Below are positions 10,040-20,500 of a stretch of 64,000 nt of DNA, piece by piece (within the stretch, counting starts at the first letter, position 1; every line of letters begins with the position of its first letter). Under the pieces are notes generated by a model that worked only from the letters and a program-made list of their open reading frames with translations, did not search any database and had not been told where the DNA came from. Position numbers and translations under genes: made by a program. The stretch covers positions 1 through 64,000 of the forward strand of contig JANIIK010000679.1 of assembly GCA_027704905.1 (NCBI GenBank). The letters are read 5' to 3'. The DNA is from Muraenolepis orangiensis. Its lineage: Eukaryota; Chordata; Actinopteri; Gadiformes; Muraenolepididae.

Positions 10040-10049
10040 CTGTAGACCA

Positions 10050-10111
10050 CTTGTCATTGGCACTTTCACCTGTCAAAATGTAAGTGAAAAGGTGAAAGTG
10101 CTAATGACAAG
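10050..10111. repeat. 22-base hairpin
   Basis: Arms 10050-10071 (CTTGTCATTGGCACTTTCAC...) and 10090-10111 pair with one mismatch around an 18-base loop. The same structure lies in copy B at 45428-45489. Its role is unknown; it may mark the end of an older hAT element whose transposase start lies at 10715. Confidence 0.8.
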
Positions 10112-12067
10112 ACATGGCAAATTAGGTGATTATTGATCGCGGTTTTGTAACTCTTAGTTACGTTAAGTCTTTTCACGTTAAGCGATGCAAAGAAAGATCA
10201 AGTCCAAACTCTCAATTTAAATGCACAACAATGCTTAACAAACCCAAGTCAGCCATTAACTAATCAGTCAACAAGTGTGTGGAAACAAAATGCAACAACC
10301 AGCTCAACGAGATGCAACACAAACACAAAACCAGCAAAGACAAATGAGTCTCACTCACCAATGATGTTCACTTAAAGACCAAATCCATTCTCCTGTCCTT
10401 CTGGATGAATGGTGCGACCACCATCAGGTCATAAAGCTGATCGCTTTTCAGATCCTAAATAAGTTGCCCTGCCCTCTGGTCGGTCCCAGCAGTAGAGTCT
10501 CTTGTGGCTAGTAGAGCCCGTTAGCCACGGGTATCTCTCCCAGTTGCTAGCCTGAAAATGGCGAACATAATCTGCTTTAACAACTTGATTCAGCTCAAGA
10601 TTGTCAGGCGTTGGACGGCCTTTTTTTAAATAATGTCCATCTTTACATTGAATTGTCGTCTTGAAAATGGTTCCGACAATAAATCTGCAACGACATCATC
10701 TTCGCCTGTTGCCATTTTGACGTAAAATCCTACGTAGAAAAAACGTAGCACTACGCTAGATCCACTCTCGCTCCAGCCAGTATACCTTCTCACATTCACA
10801 TTGAGCTGCGGGGAAATCTGAAAGAATACGCCCATTGGCTACAAATCACTATATGATTGGTTGATCAAATTGTCAATCCAAACGTACGCTCTCATTCAGT
10901 CTAAGGGCCAAAGTATGCGGGAGTACTTTGGTTGAAGGATATTCTTCCCAGCAACCCAGAAAAATATCTGATTGGTTGCATTGTTTTTCCAACACAAAAC
11001 CACTCAAATGCGTAGTGCATGGACTGAGAAAGACAAACAAATCAACGTAACTGTAATATAACAGATAACAACACAGATACGATTCTCATTTATTCATTTT
11101 ATTTAAATTGTATTACATTTTATTAATACAATTCGATTTTTTTGGTTTCATCTGAGAGTTCCAGGGTCTTCTCTGAATACCTTGAAGGCACTGACGCTTC
11201 ACCACTGACACACACACACACACACACACACACCACAAATCTTCAATTTCAATGACTTAATATGACAACAATGATCAATATTAACCATGTGTATTTAATA
11301 TGATGTATGAATGTGTTCATTGTGGTTTGAACAGTTCCGGACCGTCAAAGCCAGAGAGCACGAGACCACTTCCTCTCCACAATACCTCCTGTTACTACCA
11401 GGTGTTCTTGTTTCTGAAACTAAACGTGAGGGTGAATCATGTTTAATCTGCTCCTCACTAGAGATGTCTTTGCTTAACATTTATTTTTCACTCCACCCAT
11501 CTCTTTAGTTTGACACGCATCAATGTGTGAACAATAGACCAAAGAACAATTTCATAGACTTTTCATAGACACTTATAAATGATTAAGTCCATAATTTAAA
11601 ACACAAAGGCTACACATAACATGTGAAGCTTAGTAAAATGTCATATATGCCATATACAAGCTTTAGAAATCAACAATATCTTGAATATCAAATATCTCCG
11701 CTTTTCTTCTCTTGTTTTTCAAAATTATTATTAAATTATAATGGAAATCTCTTCTTCGACTCTACAAACTGGTTTGCCAGTTTTTTTTGGAAACCTTTAA
11801 AAACAAAGCCCCACTTACCTGGTTCTGAAGCCTTGTCTAACTGTATTGTTGTATTGTGCCTAACTGTAATATGTATTTTCTAAGTTTAATCATTAGTATT
11901 TGTTGTAATATTTCATGCGTGCAATATTTATTATATAATATTTGAGTATTTTATTTTGAAGTCCAAGCTCACGTCTCGTTATGCTTTTCTCGCGTGAGTT
12001 AGAGCGAGAGAGAGCGAGAGAGAGCGAGAGAGAGCGAGAGAGAGCGAGAGAGAGCGAGAGAGAGCGA

Positions 12068-12106
<39 letters not shown>

Positions 12107-12127
12107 AGATGCACGGATACTTTTACA
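10112..12127. other. Noncoding stretch with CA and GA microsatellites
   Basis: Apart from the transposase remnant at 10626-10715 there is no recognisable gene. It holds an (AC)n run at 11209-11233, a diverged copy of the paralogous unit (about 11390-11840) and a GAGAGAGC hexamer/octamer microsatellite at 12000-12105. Copy B shows length differences only in the repeats. Confidence 0.6.
10626..10715 (-). pseudogene. First-exon remnant of a hAT transposase, copy A
   Basis: From the ATG at 10715 the minus strand reads 29 codons beginning MATGEDDVVADLL followed by EPFSRRQF. This closely parallels the start at 61670 (MAEGGEEIDLVADVITTPFSR), the N-terminus of a TTF/ZMYM-type hAT transposase. Nothing else of the gene is recognisable nearby. 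An identical copy lies at 46015-46104. Confidence 0.55.
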
Positions 12128-12504
12128 CAGGGGCGGCGCCAGGGGGGAGCTAGGGGGTGCTGAAGCACCCCCCAGGATTGCCAAAGCACCCCCTAAGCAC
12201 CCCAATAAATATATGTGTTTTAAAAAAAAATATTATTTTTTTAATTATTATTATTTTTATTAAATAAAATTAGAAAAATTATTGATTACATCAATGCAAA
12301 TGTGAAACAAACACATTTTTGACCAGAAACATAAAGCCAACACAGGTGATATGATTAGGCCAATGGCCAGCACTAGGGATGGGACGATCACGTTTTTGCC
12401 ACCAATCACCGATCACAATGAGAAATATCTGCCCCACCGATCACCGATTTTTTTTGCAGCTATAGCGGTCTACAGTGTATCGCTGCTATAGCAGTCTATT
12501 ATAG

Positions 12505-12964
12505 CAGGGGTTCCCAACCGCCGGGCCGCGGACCGGTACCGGGCCGTGGAGGTGTTACTGCCCGGCGGCGAAACAGCTGTGTGTTTATCATCATATTTGA
12601 CTCAAATAATTTGAGTATAGGTGAACGGCAGGCGGTATAATCTATATATAGAGATGATATATATAGTATAATCTATATATATAGATTATATAGCGGTATA
12701 ATCTATATATATAGATTAAATATATATCGGCGGCATAACGAGAGACTTTCAGTTACACGCGCTACTAAAGAACGAGCCGGGGTTTGTGTTACGGGCGCTG
12801 CGCGTACATGCACGTTTATACTGAAATCGAGCCCTGCCGTTTTGTTAGGGGTGTGTGTTGACACACACATTTTGACAACCGGTCCGCGAAAATTGACAAC
12901 CGGTCCGCGAGATTTTTTTCATGTATCTGCCGGTCCGTGGCACAAAAAAGGGTGGGAACCCCTG
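12505..12964. mobile_element. Innermost hAT MITE of the nest, copy A
   Basis: TATTATAG at 12497-12504 and 12965-12972 flanks a 460-bp element. Ends are CAGGGGTTCCCAACC and the inverted GGTGGGAACCCCTG. The interior has TATA-rich repeats (12640-12725) and a direct repeat ACCGGTCCGCGA. No coding sequence. Insertion order is outer, then middle, then this element. Confidence 0.93.
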
Positions 12965-12986
12965 TATTATAGAACAGTTTCATCCA

Positions 12987-13208
12987 TCATGCATTCCTGG
13001 GGTTCTCGTTCTCCACGGTCAGTTTAACAAACTCGCCATGCTGCGCTGGGTGATGGGTTTTCAGGTGTCTTATTAAATTAGTGTTGTTGAAATTTTTTAC
13101 CTTGCTTCCTCCACGAGATATTTTCTCTTTGCACACATTACAGATGGCAAATGTTACATCTGTATCACACACTTTGAAGAAACTCCACACTGCAGACACC
13201 GCTGACAT
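12987..13208 (-). pseudogene. BED-finger N-terminus of the middle hAT transposase, copy A
   Basis: The ATG at 13208 opens a frame with SAVWSFFKVCDTD, AICNVCKEKISRGG and NLIRHLKTHHP. It shows the conserved aromatics, CxxC and HxxxxH of a BED zinc finger found in ZBED and hAT transposases. The frame ends 74 codons on, and no catalytic domain follows because the element is internally deleted and interrupted. The copy at 48391-48612 is nearly the same. Confidence 0.75.
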
Positions 13209-13766
13209 TGAGGCAGGGCGAGTATCACTCTGTTTAGAAAAGAGGCGGGGCCCCACGTGTTTTACTCGCTGGTAAAGAGATGAGCTCACGTGTTTCTCAC
13301 GTGCAGGATCGGCTATGAAATCGGCAACATTAAAGCAAGATCGGCATTCTCCGATTGCGCATTTTTCTTCAAAATCGGCCGATAATGATCGGAAGCCGAT
13401 CGATCGTCCCACCTCTAGCCAGCACCCATTCGATTTTTGACCTACCCATAGGCTAAATTACTTTGTGACACTTTGTGACTTGATCAGAGGAGGGGAGGAC
13501 CCTCCTATAGGAGGTTACGTCCACTCCCCAAAATAGCACTTTACCCCTGCTTACACCTATATGCTGTGAGCTGATTATCGAGCCTTCATTGTAACAGTCG
13601 CGGGTGTACTGCATGTGTGCGTGTGGGGAGTGTTGCAGTAGAAAATTCCACTGTAGTGCCGGTGCATTAATGGGAAACCCTAAATGTTTCAGCACCCTCT
13701 ATGAAACGTCAAGCTACCCCACAGCACCCCCTAGAGAAAATCTCTGGCGCCGCCACTGCTTTTACA

Positions 13767-14329
13767 GCTCCGTTAGTTGAAGTGTTTTCTTATAAAGTTG
13801 TAAGGACTGAAGAACACTCCCCTCTGTTGTCAGAGCATGCAGCCAACGAGGTGTGTTGTTGTGTTTGTATTTATTTTACCTTTATTACTCTACTAAAGTC
13901 ATCTCACATGCTGTGAATGTTATTGTGTGTCTAACATGATAATATGTTTGTCATTTATACGGTTTGTTTATGTGTAGTTTTCACGGTGGATTCAGAGAGG
14001 AACAAACCCGTTATGAGAAAGCCACTTGTGTCTGCCTGTGCTTTGAGGGAATTACAGTGAAAACTCGACTGTCCATCGACGTGAGTGTGTCTTAATTCAC
14101 GGACTGATCACGGACTGATCACGGACTGAGCACGGACTGATCACGGACTGATCACGGACTGAGCACGGACTGAGCACGAGGCTGTCATCAAAGGACCGAC
14201 GGAGGAGCCGAAACTACGCATGCACACACAGAAGTTGACGACCTGCGCAGTTTTAAAAGAGCTTCAAGACAAAGCCATAAAGAACTTGGACACTAAGAAA
14301 TCAAGAGTGATCTGAGAAGACGGCTTCTG
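13767..14329. other. Noncoding flank with an 11-bp tandem repeat
   Basis: A tandem tract of ATCACGGACTG and AGCACGGACTG units runs from about 14098 to 14178 (seven to eight copies). Copy B has one fewer clean unit (49502-49578). The rest shows no coding or element signature; ATG frames are short. Confidence 0.6.
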
Positions 14330-14332
14330 TAA

Positions 14333-14908
14333 AGCCCTGTCACACTGTCCCGAAATTGACACCAGATGGACACACGAATATGGAATTTTGAAGTTTGCGC
14401 GAAGTTGGCCCCGAACTTGGTCAACAGCCAATTAACAGCCGAAGAAAGTACGATGCCTACAGAAGGTCACACGATGGCACCAGAACCACACACGAAGGCC
14501 ACACGAAGATGTGAATTGTTATAGTAGTTTATCCCCGCAGGACAAACGAAGGCCACACGATGGCTACACAACGTCGTATTGAGAGTACGATGCGTTCAAA
14601 CTCGGTCACGGAGGCGTCACGTGACCTCCCGATGGTATGAAACCTTCGGCCGACCGTGGGAAATTCAATTTCTGATCGGAGATTATTGGCAGCAGAACAC
14701 ACTACATTTAAACTTTATTTCAAATTGAATTAAACTTTAACATGCCACCCAAGGCAGGGTGTTGACGTTAAGGATGGCAGCTTCCTCCTACGTTGCACTC
14801 AGAGAGAAATCGTTGGGACCGAGACAATGAACTGTTTATCCCTTGGTCATGTGGTTTATTTAGCTCTGCACCACTGGTACATCCTTTCGCTCAGTCGAGC
14901 TAACGTAG

Positions 14909-14954
<46 letters not shown>

Positions 14955-15533
14955 ATCTGAACATGTGCGTCAGGTGAACACCCCCTCATTATAACATACA
15001 ACGTCCTTACTTAGCGCATAACGCTTCAGTGCCTCACAGTGGTACAATAATAACACTGCATCCCTTTGTGAACTTGGGTACAGAATAGACATCATCTATA
15101 TATATATATAACAACAGAGGACATATGTAGACATAGACCAGAGCGGTCCCCAGAGGGTTCCAGGTCTCCTCAGCAGTCTAGGAGGTCTCCTTTTATATGT
15201 CCACCTTACCATGACATGGCAAAAAATGCCCGATGGCACCGATGATCACACGAAGTAAAGAAAGATGGCCTCACGATGGCTTTACGAAGGGCAAAATGGA
15301 CACACAAATTCAACACAAAAATGAAACTTCGCAAGGTCCTTTGGCTATTTTTTGGCAAGCCAAAGATTTTGCCACCGCTCACGAAGTTGCTGCTGGAGCT
15401 GAGAAACTCCACCGGCCACCGTCACACGATGGCTTAGGATGCCCTCACCAACGGCCCGGTGGGTTTACCATCTGAGCCCAATTTGAACATTTCCTTTATC
15501 TGGTGTCACTTTCGGGACAGTGTGACGGGGGCT
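14333..15533. mobile_element. 1.2-kb TIR element with TAA target duplication, copy A (Harbinger-like?)
   Basis: Ends AGCCCTGTCACACTGTCCCG and the inverted partner give inverted repeats of about 33 bases with three mismatches. TAA at 14330-14332 and 15534-15536 fits the 3-bp duplication of PIF/Harbinger. Inside are repeated ACACGATGGC and CACACGAAGGCC motifs near both ends, a long CA run (14911-14952) and a TA run. No transposase is present. The superfamily is inferred only from the 3-bp duplication. Confidence 0.8.
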
Positions 15534-15536
15534 TAA

Positions 15537-15951
15537 TGGTTTGCTAAACTGTTATTACTGAGTGCCAATTATAGTAGTGTGTGTGTGGTAAGCGTTTTGA
15601 CTAATTTGCTCATGTCATTTTATTAAGGCTTGTTAATTAAGGCGTAAAGTTTAAGGGAAAATAAGTGTTCTTATTTCCAATTTCTAATTCAAAGTGTGTT
15701 TTTTGGGAATAGTAAGTGAAAGTTATTTCATTGAAGTTCTGAAGTCTTAATATATATTGAGTATATTTTTGAAAGGTTTAAAGTTAAATTAAGCTTTTTT
15801 TGCACATTTTCTTTTTTAAGTGCATTTCTACCTCTATTGAAACAGGTTTAAGTCTTATAGGGTACATTTAAGTCACACTTACATTTGAGTAAGTGTTAAA
15901 AGTTAATTAAAAACTGCATTTCGCTGTTTATAAAAGTCAGTCACTTTACTA
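15537..15951. other. Sequence upstream of the coiled-coil ORFs, nothing recognised
   Basis: AT-rich sequence with no gene, terminal repeat or microsatellite that I recognise. It may be the leader of whatever element encoded the ORF starting at 15952. Confidence 0.4.
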
Positions 15952-16278
15952 ATGTCTAAGTCTAGTGAGCCTACAATTCGGGTTAGGGAAAGTAGGGTAG
16001 TCCCAAGTGATGTCACAAGTTTTTCGGAAGATGTCCAACATGTTTATGATGATCTGCGTACAAGGTCAACTCCAGACCAGGACACGTGTTTAAGAGTGGA
16101 TCTGTGTGTAGAGATTTCTAAGTTTGTCAACATCAGAGGCTCAAGTCTCCTGGATGGAAAGGTTCCAGAAGGAGAAAAGAAATATTGCCCTGAAGCAGGT
16201 TCTCTCTTTGACGCAAGCACCTACACTTCTGGTCTTCTTCGAAAAGCAACTCCAAGCAATCGAACTGGTCTTCTGTGA
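15952..16278 (+). CDS. Unrecognised 108-residue ORF, copy A
   Basis: Begins MSKSSEPTIRVRESR and has no transmembrane segment or clear domain. It overlaps the next ORF by four bases in another frame, so the two may be one older frame split by a shift. The identical ORF occurs in copy B at 51357-51683. One candidate is the gag start of a BEL/Pao-type retroelement, but this is inference from the coiled-coil partner and not from a diagnostic motif. Confidence 0.4.
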   Translation: MSKSSEPTIRVRESRVVPSDVTSFSEDVQHVYDDLRTRSTPDQDTCLRVDLCVEISKFVNIRGSSLLDGKVPEGEKKYCPEAGSLFDASTYTSGLLRKATPSNRTGLL

Positions 16279-16544
16279 AACGTCAAGAAGCTGCTACTGA
16301 GGCTGTTGCAAGCCAAGCTGTTCTGAAAGTGTTACAAGAACAAGAAAGAGAACATTTGGAAATTCAGCGCCTGGAGAAAGAAGCTAAAAGGAAGATAGCT
16401 GATCAAGAGACTGCAGCCATGAAGCGTCGTTTAGAAAGAGAGGAAGAGGAAATTAAAATGAAAGCTTGTCTAGAAGAAGAGCATGTAGCTCTACAACAGA
16501 CTCTGGATGACAAACGGAGAAAAATACAGCATTTGGAAGCAAGT
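16275..16544 (+). CDS. Coiled-coil ORF cut by a LINE insertion, copy A (gag-like?)
   Basis: The frame from 16275 encodes about 90 residues of almost continuous heptad-like, Glu/Lys/Arg-rich sequence (for example QEREHLEIQRLEKEAKRK and RRLEREEEEIK), then runs into the 3' tail of the antisense LINE at 16545. Such EQERE-type coiled coils occur in BEL/Pao gag proteins of fish, which is my tentative reading. A host coiled-coil exon is the alternative. The original C-terminus is not present downstream. Confidence 0.4.
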
Positions 16545-18469
16545 CAAGTCAAGTCAAGTTTATTGTCACTTCACAGTTTACACAAGTATAAAGCAGTGAG
16601 TGAAAATCGTATGTGCAATACCCGACGACAGACAGCAGTTATAAAAATAAGATAAAAACAGAATAGAATAAAATAAGTTAAAAAAAGTATACAAAACTGG
16701 ATAAAGTTAAATATATAAAAGTAAAAATGCAATTTATAAAATGCAATATATCGGCACAGAAAAAGAGCAATATGTATATATAAATCAATGTAATAAAATG
16801 TACATTGTTATATGCTATACGACCTTGTTCAGCAGCCTGATGGCCTGACTGTGGAAGCTATCTCTAAGCCTATTTGTGCGGCACTTGATACTGTGGTATC
16901 GCCAGCCTGACTGTAAAAGTGAATACAGTTCGTGGCTGGGGTGGGCATTATCTTTTATGATGCTTTTGGCCTTGGCCACGTATTGCTGGTTGTATATATC
17001 CAAGAGGGAGGGGAGCTCACCTCCAACAATATACTGGGCCGTCCGCACCTCCCTTTGAAGCTCTCTGCGCTCGAGTGCGGTGCAGTTCCCGTACCAGGCG
17101 GTGATACACCCTGTAAGAACACTCTCGATGGTGCCGTTATAGAATGTTCTCAGGATGCGGGGGCCCATGCTGAATTTCTTCAGATGCCTGAGGAAATACA
17201 GGCGTTGTTGGGCCCTTTTCACCACGTGTGTGGTGTACGTGGACCATGTGAGGTCCTCGGAGATGTGCACGCCGAGGAACTTGAAGCTGCTGACCCTCTC
17301 TACTGCAACACTGTCGATGGAGATAGGGCTGTGCTCTCCTCTCTGCTTCCTGAAGTCCATGATCAGCTCCATGGTCTTCTTGACGTTGAGGGCAAGGCTG
17401 TTCTCCTGGCACCACTGCTCCAGCGATCCGACCTCCTCCCTGTAGGCTGCCTCGGCCATCAGGCCATCATTGCCCAATCAGGCAATCAGCAAACTTGATG
17501 ATGACGTTGGAGGTGTGCATAGCCATGCAGTCGTGGGTGTAGAGGGAGTAGAGGAGAGGGCTCAGCACGCATCCCTGGGGGGCTCCCGTGTTGAGGGTCA
17601 GTGGCTCTGAGGTGGTGCTGCCCATCCTCACCACCTGGCAGCGGTCCGACAGGAGGTCCAGTATCCAGCTGCATGTGGATGGGCCTAAGCTGCACGCTTA
17701 GACCTCTAAGCTTAGTGTCGAGCTTGGCAGGAACTATCGTGTTGAACGCTGAGCTGTAGTCCACAAACAGCATTCGCACATAACAGTTCTTTCCCTCCAG
17801 GTGGGAAAGGGCAGTGTGGAGGGCCATGGCAATTGCTTTGTCCGTGGATCTGTTTTGACGATATGCAAATTGCCATGGGTCCAGCGTGGCAGGTAACACG
17901 GAGCAAATAAAGTCCTTGACCAACCTCTCAAAGAATTAGCTGACAATCGAGGTGAGGGCTACAGCTCTATAGTCATTCAGGCATGTTACTTTGGGTTGTT
18001 TAGGGACAGGCACGATGGTGGACATCTTGAAGACCGCGGGAACAACAGCCTGGGACAGGGAGAGGTTGAAGATGTCTGCAAAGACTCCTGCCAACTGGTC
18101 TGCGCATGCTCTGAGGACGCGGCCCGGGATGTCGTTGGGGCCTGCCGCCTTACGGATGTTCTGCCGCTTGAAGGTGCGGCGCACATCCGCCTCCGAGATG
18201 TTCAGCAGGCTGGTCTCCTCAGGCGGCGCTGGCTTCGGCGGGCTGCCATTCACGTCGAACTGAGCAAAAAAAGTATTTAGCTCTCCTGGGAGGGAGGTAG
18301 AGGAGTTCTCTACACAACTCCTCAGAGGGTGTCGTTATCGTCTGTAGCCCCTGCCACATACCCCTCGCGTCGTGGCTCTTGAATTTCTCTTCCACTCTGT
18401 CCTTATACTCCGGCTTGGCAGTGACGATGGTCTTGCGGAGGTCGTAACGGGCTCTCGTATATTTCTGTT
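16545..18469 (-). mobile_element. 5'-truncated LINE relative of the 2765 element, copy A
   Basis: The plus strand starts with CAAGTCAAGTCAAGTTTATT, the reverse complement of the CTTGA tail seen at 5960-5980. The minus strand is then colinear with that element back to the codon run YTRARYDL (near position 4072), so roughly the first 1.3 kb is missing. The reverse transcriptase is broken into frames 16815-17477, 17486-17923, 17936-18253 and 18219-18470. The sequence after FAD is rearranged, so the catalytic FADD motif is lost. It is a dead copy that predates the duplication (copy B 51950-53874). Confidence 0.92.
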
Positions 18470-18501
18470 TTTTTTTATTTTTCTGCTGTTTTTTCAAATG
18501 T

Positions 18502-18871
18502 GTTAATGTAAATGACGAGCCAGGGATTTCCTTTGTACTTTAGAAGGCAGGACTGTTACATTCCTGTATGTTTTGCTGCTGTCCTGTCTGTGTCCTTGTC
18601 CTGTTTGTCTCCCTCAGGTGGCCCAAAGGGATGCGTGTGGTGCCTTGTGGTTCCTTTCCCCCGCCCAGAAAAACTATCATATAGTTTACTATCGTGTGTT
18701 GAGCATTTATTAGTTCCTGTTATTTGTTTCCGGCCTTTGCGACCCTTTTTAGAGTAGTGTAGGATTCCTTTTTTTGTGTTTTTGTTCACCAGCCTGGGAG
18801 AAGGGCTAGGTAAGAAACCCTGGGGTCTACACTGCATCACGTAGTAGTTTTTTTGTCTAAACACACTAGGG
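18502..18871 (+). mobile_element. Partial LTR-like block, copy A
   Basis: Begins TGTTAATG and matches 53906-54276 in copy B. There the block resumes after a hAT insertion and ends TAACA at 59398. In copy A only the first part is present because the hAT at 18872 is itself cut by the provirus. Confidence 0.45.
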
Positions 18872-19178
18872 CAGTGATTCCCAACCTGTGGGCCGCGGTC
18901 CTCTGGTGGGCCGCGAAGGTATTGCAAGTGGGCCGTCAAAATCATTCATAAAACAGTGATTTCCGTGAGAATTTTTTTTTTTAAAAAACTAAATGATTTA
19001 AAACATAAATGTTTAAAAACTCCTTTAAAGTTATTTTTTCTCTATTAGGCTGGTATTAAGCATCACTTTAATAAGTCAATGATTGGAACTTTCCTATGTT
19101 GTCACGGGCCGGTCCACGGTTTGCTACATCATTGTTTACGAAACGTAAACTGTCTGGAGCATCAAAATGGATAGCTGG
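18872..19178 (+). mobile_element. 5' end of a hAT element truncated by the provirus, copy A
   Basis: Starts CAGTGATTCCCAACCTGTGG, the same 5' terminus as the complete element at 54277. It reaches the transposase ATG at 19167 and four codons (MDSW) before the LTR begins at 19179. The remainder of the element is not found on the other side of the provirus. Confidence 0.85.
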
Positions 19179-19932
19179 TGTAGTATAATTTCTACTCGGT
19201 GGAATAAGAATCTTTCTCAGAGGTCCGGATACTAAGTTCAAGGTGTTTATTGAACAAAGCATCAAATTCATCAGTTGCAACGAGATGGAGCCTGCCGTGC
19301 CAATTCGCAGAACTCGCGACGCGCTCCTTTACCAAACATTATATAGACAATAGCATCATAAAACATCCACTACTCCTAGTGGTCAAAGTAACAAACATCA
19401 ACTTAATACTATTGGTCACGGTGTCTTCATTGTCACGTCACAAGTTTATGTCTCAAACCCCCAAGGGGGTCGTATTTGGCAATGCCTGTTGGTCTTATCT
19501 CTGGCAATCAGGGGGTCGCATTCCTCAACACGCATGGTCCTTACAATGTATACATATATCACAGATAGCGTTTTAGTTTTATACTCCGTGTATAAAAATA
19601 CACTACACCTTATTACCCAGTATATATTTTCACACATTCCGTGGCTTGTACAACACTTAATTCTTATTGGTCAAACGTCCCCCACGGCACTACTCCCTAC
19701 GGCTATAACTCATGTTACATCCCGTAGGATACCGTTGAAAACCCCCTAAAGGCACCTTATAAGGGCCTGAAGGCACACCAACACCTACACATCTGGAACA
19801 TCTCAACACATCTCTATGTCCTAGTGGGCCTTGGGGTCCACCAGCAGATTATGCTGTAGCCACCTACTGCAATGTATAGAGGATCAAAAGACAGTGTTTT
19901 AGATTATAATAAGGGTATAAAAATACACTACA
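19179..19932 (-). repeat. Provirus 3' LTR (754 bp)
   Basis: Bounded by TGTAGTATAATT and AATACACTACA. On the minus strand there is a TATATAATG box and, downstream, CAATAAACACC as polyadenylation signal. Compared with the other LTR it has about 220 extra bases around 19464-19690 and lacks a roughly 40-base stretch present at 41055-41095. A purine tract, AAAGGGGGGAATA on the minus strand, abuts it. Confidence 0.9.
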
Positions 19933-20180
19933 TATTCCCCCCTTTGGGACTCTATAAAGAAGTCCCAACACAAAAATGTTTACACAAATAAAAAACATCA
20001 TATACCTTCAATTGCATCATCATTCTGTTTCACAATTAACAGTGCAATCAACATATTGTTCACATAAAGAATCATAGCACAATTTAACTGACAATTTGAA
20101 AAACCATATGCGATTGTACTGCATACAGTGTTGTAACATCAAAGAAAAACCACAGTCACTGTTCTCCTTCAGGACTGCTC
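19933..20180. other. Provirus 3' region with polypurine tract
   Basis: Bases 19933-19945 read as AAAGGGGGGAATA on the minus strand, the expected plus-strand primer site next to the 3' LTR. The rest is AT-rich with no recognised coding sequence. Confidence 0.6.
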
Positions 20181-20250
20181 ATCCTGAGTGCGCCCTCTAT
20201 AGGTGGTAAAGGGTTGCACCTTCACCACCTATAGAGGGCGCACTCAGGAT
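20181..20250. repeat. Perfect 27-base hairpin
   Basis: Arms 20181-20207 (ATCCTGAGTGCGCCCTCTAT...) and 20224-20250 are exact reverse complements around a 16-base loop. It lies just beyond the end of the BEL integrase fragment, so it may be a solo mini-element or a joined pair of element ends. No other copy is in the window. Confidence 0.9.
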
Positions 20251-20500
20251 TCCAACAAAAAAGGGTAAAATCAATAAATTATTCAAAATATAAAAAACTT
20301 AAATGCGGCTCCTACACCGGCCCCTAATTGTTCTCTATAGAATCAATTACTCAAATTAAAAAAGGAGCCAAGAGGGGCAATTTATCAATCAAATAAATAA
20401 GCACTTAATGCTTCCAGAGATATGTAATGCATAATGACTTAGAGAGAGCATGAAATCATGCATACATTACATTCCTTCCTCATGTGATCAGGAACACTGG

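Larger units (their letters stand above)
12374..13417 (-). mobile_element. Middle hAT element of the nest, copy A
   Basis: Inserted into the outer hAT with GCCAGCAC duplicated at 12366-12373 and 13418-13425. Ends are TAGGGATGGGACGATC and the inverted GATCGTCCCACCTCTA, with CGATC/CCGATCA subterminal repeats. It carries a minus-strand BED-finger transposase start and, near its other end, the innermost element. Confidence 0.93.
12128..13758. mobile_element. Outer hAT element of a three-level nest, copy A
   Basis: CTTTTACA at 12120-12127 and 13759-13766 is the 8-bp duplication. Ends are CAGGGGCGGCGCCAG and the inverted CTGGCGCCGCCACTG. Without its nested insert (12374-13417 plus 8-bp duplication) the element is about 580 bp and has no transposase, so it is a MITE-like derivative. 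The same stack lies in copy B at 47537-49162. Confidence 0.93.
336..19178 (+). repeat. Segmental duplication, copy A
   Basis: This block aligns colinearly with 41946-54603. Matching landmarks include the PLAAT-like exons, the AT palindrome, the nested hAT stack, the 1.2-kb TIR element, the coiled-coil ORFs and the truncated antisense LINE, with only scattered base changes between them. Copy A is longer because it carries three extra insertions (LINE at 2765, hATs at 6540 and 8679), each bounded by a target duplication. Subtracting them gives about 12.7 kb, close to copy B's 12,658 bases. Copy A stops abruptly where the provirus LTR begins. Confidence 0.93.

Noticed and set aside
18556..18945. 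129-residue minus-strand ORF shared by both copies
   Set aside because: It crosses an LTR-like block and a hAT terminus, so it spans unrelated elements; conservation reflects the duplication only.
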